DNA from: an uncultured Kiritimatiellota bacterium
GTDB lineage: Bacteria; Verrucomicrobiota; Kiritimatiellia; RFP12; UBA1067
Assembly (NCBI GenBank): GCA_934635045.1
Contig: CAKTZA010000051.1
Location: forward strand, 1 to 28,276
Length of the DNA: 28,276 nucleotides
Direction: 5' to 3'
Shown here: one piece after another, positions 27,462-28,276 of the stretch
Position numbering within the stretch: the stretch's first letter is position 1
Layout: each line of letters begins with the position of its first letter
Translations under genes and position numbers: made by a program
The notes under the pieces: model-generated
Told to the model about the DNA's origin: nothing
Seen by the model: the letters and a program-made list of their open reading frames with translations, nothing else
Databases searched by the model: none

Positions 27462-28144
27462 CCGGGCGCGTCTTCGAGATCCGCGAGTTCACCTTGCAGG
27501 ACGGGCCGGGCATCCGCACGACCGTCTTCTTCAAGGGCTGTCCCCTGCGGTGCGCGTGGTGCCACAACCCGGAGGGACAGGCGTTCGCGAAGGAGACGAT
27601 GCGACGCCGCGACGGCACGGCGGTCGCCTGCGGCGAGGACTGGACGCCCGGTGCGCTCGCGGCGGAACTGCTGAAGAACGCCGACATCATGGCGCAGTCC
27701 GGCGGCGGCGTCACCTTTTCCGGCGGCGAGCCGCTGGCGCAGGCGGATTTCCTGCTCGCGCTGGTCGACGCGCTGCGGGCGCGGCCGGAGGCGGCGGGCG
27801 TGGGACTGGCGCTGGAGACGAGCGGGCACTGTCCGCCCGCGACCTATCGCCGCGTCGTCGCGCGGCTCGACTTCGTCTATCAGGATCTGAAGCTGCACGA
27901 GGCGGCGGCTTTCGCGAAATGGTGCGGCGGCGATCTTGCCGTCGTGCGGGAGAATGTCGCGTGGCTCAAGACGTCGGGCGTGCGGCACGTCTTTCGGGTG
28001 CCGTGCATTCCGGGCGTGAACGACACGGCGACCGACCGCGCGGCGTTCCGCGCGTGGGCGGGCGACTCGCCAATCGAGTTCCTGCCGTACAACGCGGCGG
28101 CCGGCGCGAAGTATCCGCTGCTCGGCCGCCGCTACGCCCTGTGA
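27458..28144 (+). CDS. Glycyl radical enzyme activase (radical SAM)
   Basis: 228 residues. The radical-SAM cluster motif C-P-L-R-C-A-W-C at about residues 28-35 binds the 4Fe-4S cluster that cleaves S-adenosylmethionine; F-S-G-G-E-P (about 88-93) is the SAM-binding motif, and the opening T-L-Q-D-G-P-G-I-R-T is typical of activases. It abstracts a hydrogen from Gly663 of the upstream enzyme. Only one Cys lies between the motif and G-G-G-V-T-F, so it lacks the two-cluster ferredoxin insertion found in most dehydratase activases and in that respect is like PFL activase. The ATGA overlap with the enzyme gene shows translational coupling and leaves no doubt about the pairing. Confidence 0.92.
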   Translation: MTGRVFEIREFTLQDGPGIRTTVFFKGCPLRCAWCHNPEGQAFAKETMRRRDGTAVACGEDWTPGALAAELLKNADIMAQSGGGVTFSGGEPLAQADFLLALVDALRARPEAAGVGLALETSGHCPPATYRRVVARLDFVYQDLKLHEAAAFAKWCGGDLAVVRENVAWLKTSGVRHVFRVPCIPGVNDTATDRAAFRAWAGDSPIEFLPYNAAAGAKYPLLGRRYAL

Positions 28145-28153
28145 CGTCGAAAG

Positions 28154-28178
28154 CGGGGGCTTTTGCGTCCCCGTCTTC
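28154..28178 (+). terminator. Weak terminator-like hairpin after the operon
   Basis: CGGGG at 28154-28158 pairs with CCCCG at 28169-28173, with GC/GC pairing inside around a TTTT loop. Only TCTTC follows, so termination would be inefficient. Confidence 0.4.
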
Positions 28179-28207
28179 GGCGGAATCGCGGGCGCAAGCG
28201 CGGCGGA

Positions 28208-28220
28208 CTTTTGCTATAAC
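28208..28220 (+). promoter_or_regulatory. Extended -10 promoter for a gene beyond the window
   Basis: ACTTTTGCTATAAC has TATAAC at 28215-28220 and is the same T-run plus TGC plus hexamer as at 16260 and 19589. No gene start follows before the window ends. Confidence 0.6.
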
Positions 28221-28276
28221 CCGAGTTTGCCAGTTTGATTTCTGAAAAAGTCGTTTTCACCCAGTGGCGACGCGGG

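Overview
The window is about 28 kb of GC-rich bacterial DNA, with almost all intact genes on the + strand. Large secreted glycoside hydrolases, a MelA/GalA-type alpha-galactosidase pair, a glycyl radical enzyme with its activase, purine-rich AAGGA-type ribosome binding sites and a recurring extended -10 promoter point to an anaerobic, carbohydrate-degrading, probably gut-associated member of the Verrucomicrobiota/Kiritimatiellota/Lentisphaerota group. That placement is an inference from gene style; there is no rRNA or other marker in the window.

Layout. (1) 1-4311: three tightly packed genes for exported proteins: an alpha/beta hydrolase whose 5' end lies outside the window, a possible lipoprotein with a carboxypeptidase-regulatory-like domain, and a small secreted protein with a Ca-binding-like loop. 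GC content falls inside the first gene and stays low through the second. (2) 4386-8921: one 1511-residue secreted protein that joins a GH95-like module to a second, TIM-barrel-like module. (3) 8969-9253: a 285-bp palindromic element with 43-bp imperfect terminal inverted repeats. (4) 9320-10321: a U32-like Fe-S protein that looks leaderless. (5) 10478-12553: a ClpB disaggregase without its N-terminal domain, behind a textbook sigma-54 promoter. (6) 12601-15885: a decay zone holding an AraC/XylR-type regulator with two internal deletions, a VapC toxin cut at its 5' end by a 392-bp inverted-repeat element that carries an IS30-like transposase stub, and the 3' part of a lacZ-type beta-galactosidase. 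(7) 15927-16205: a small, leaderless SemiSWEET-like membrane protein. (8) 16332-19433: an RND efflux pump without its usual partners, followed by a good terminator. (9) 19647-28144: a five-gene operon of GH27 and GH36-like alpha-galactosidases, an MFS sugar/H+ symporter, a glycyl radical enzyme and its radical-SAM activase.

How the genes work together. The last block reads as a complete pathway unit: exported clan GH-D enzymes release a sugar (probably galactose or a relative), the symporter imports it, and the oxygen-sensitive radical enzyme, translationally coupled to its activase, acts on a product. The radical enzyme carries a Cys-X-Glu active-site signature like the dehydratase/lyase members of the family, not the Cys-Cys of pyruvate formate-lyase. 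I know of no described glycyl radical enzyme tied to alpha-galactoside use, so this is the best candidate for an undescribed system here. The second candidate is the hydrolase/lipoprotein cassette at the left edge, whose organisation resembles a secreted effector with a partner gene.
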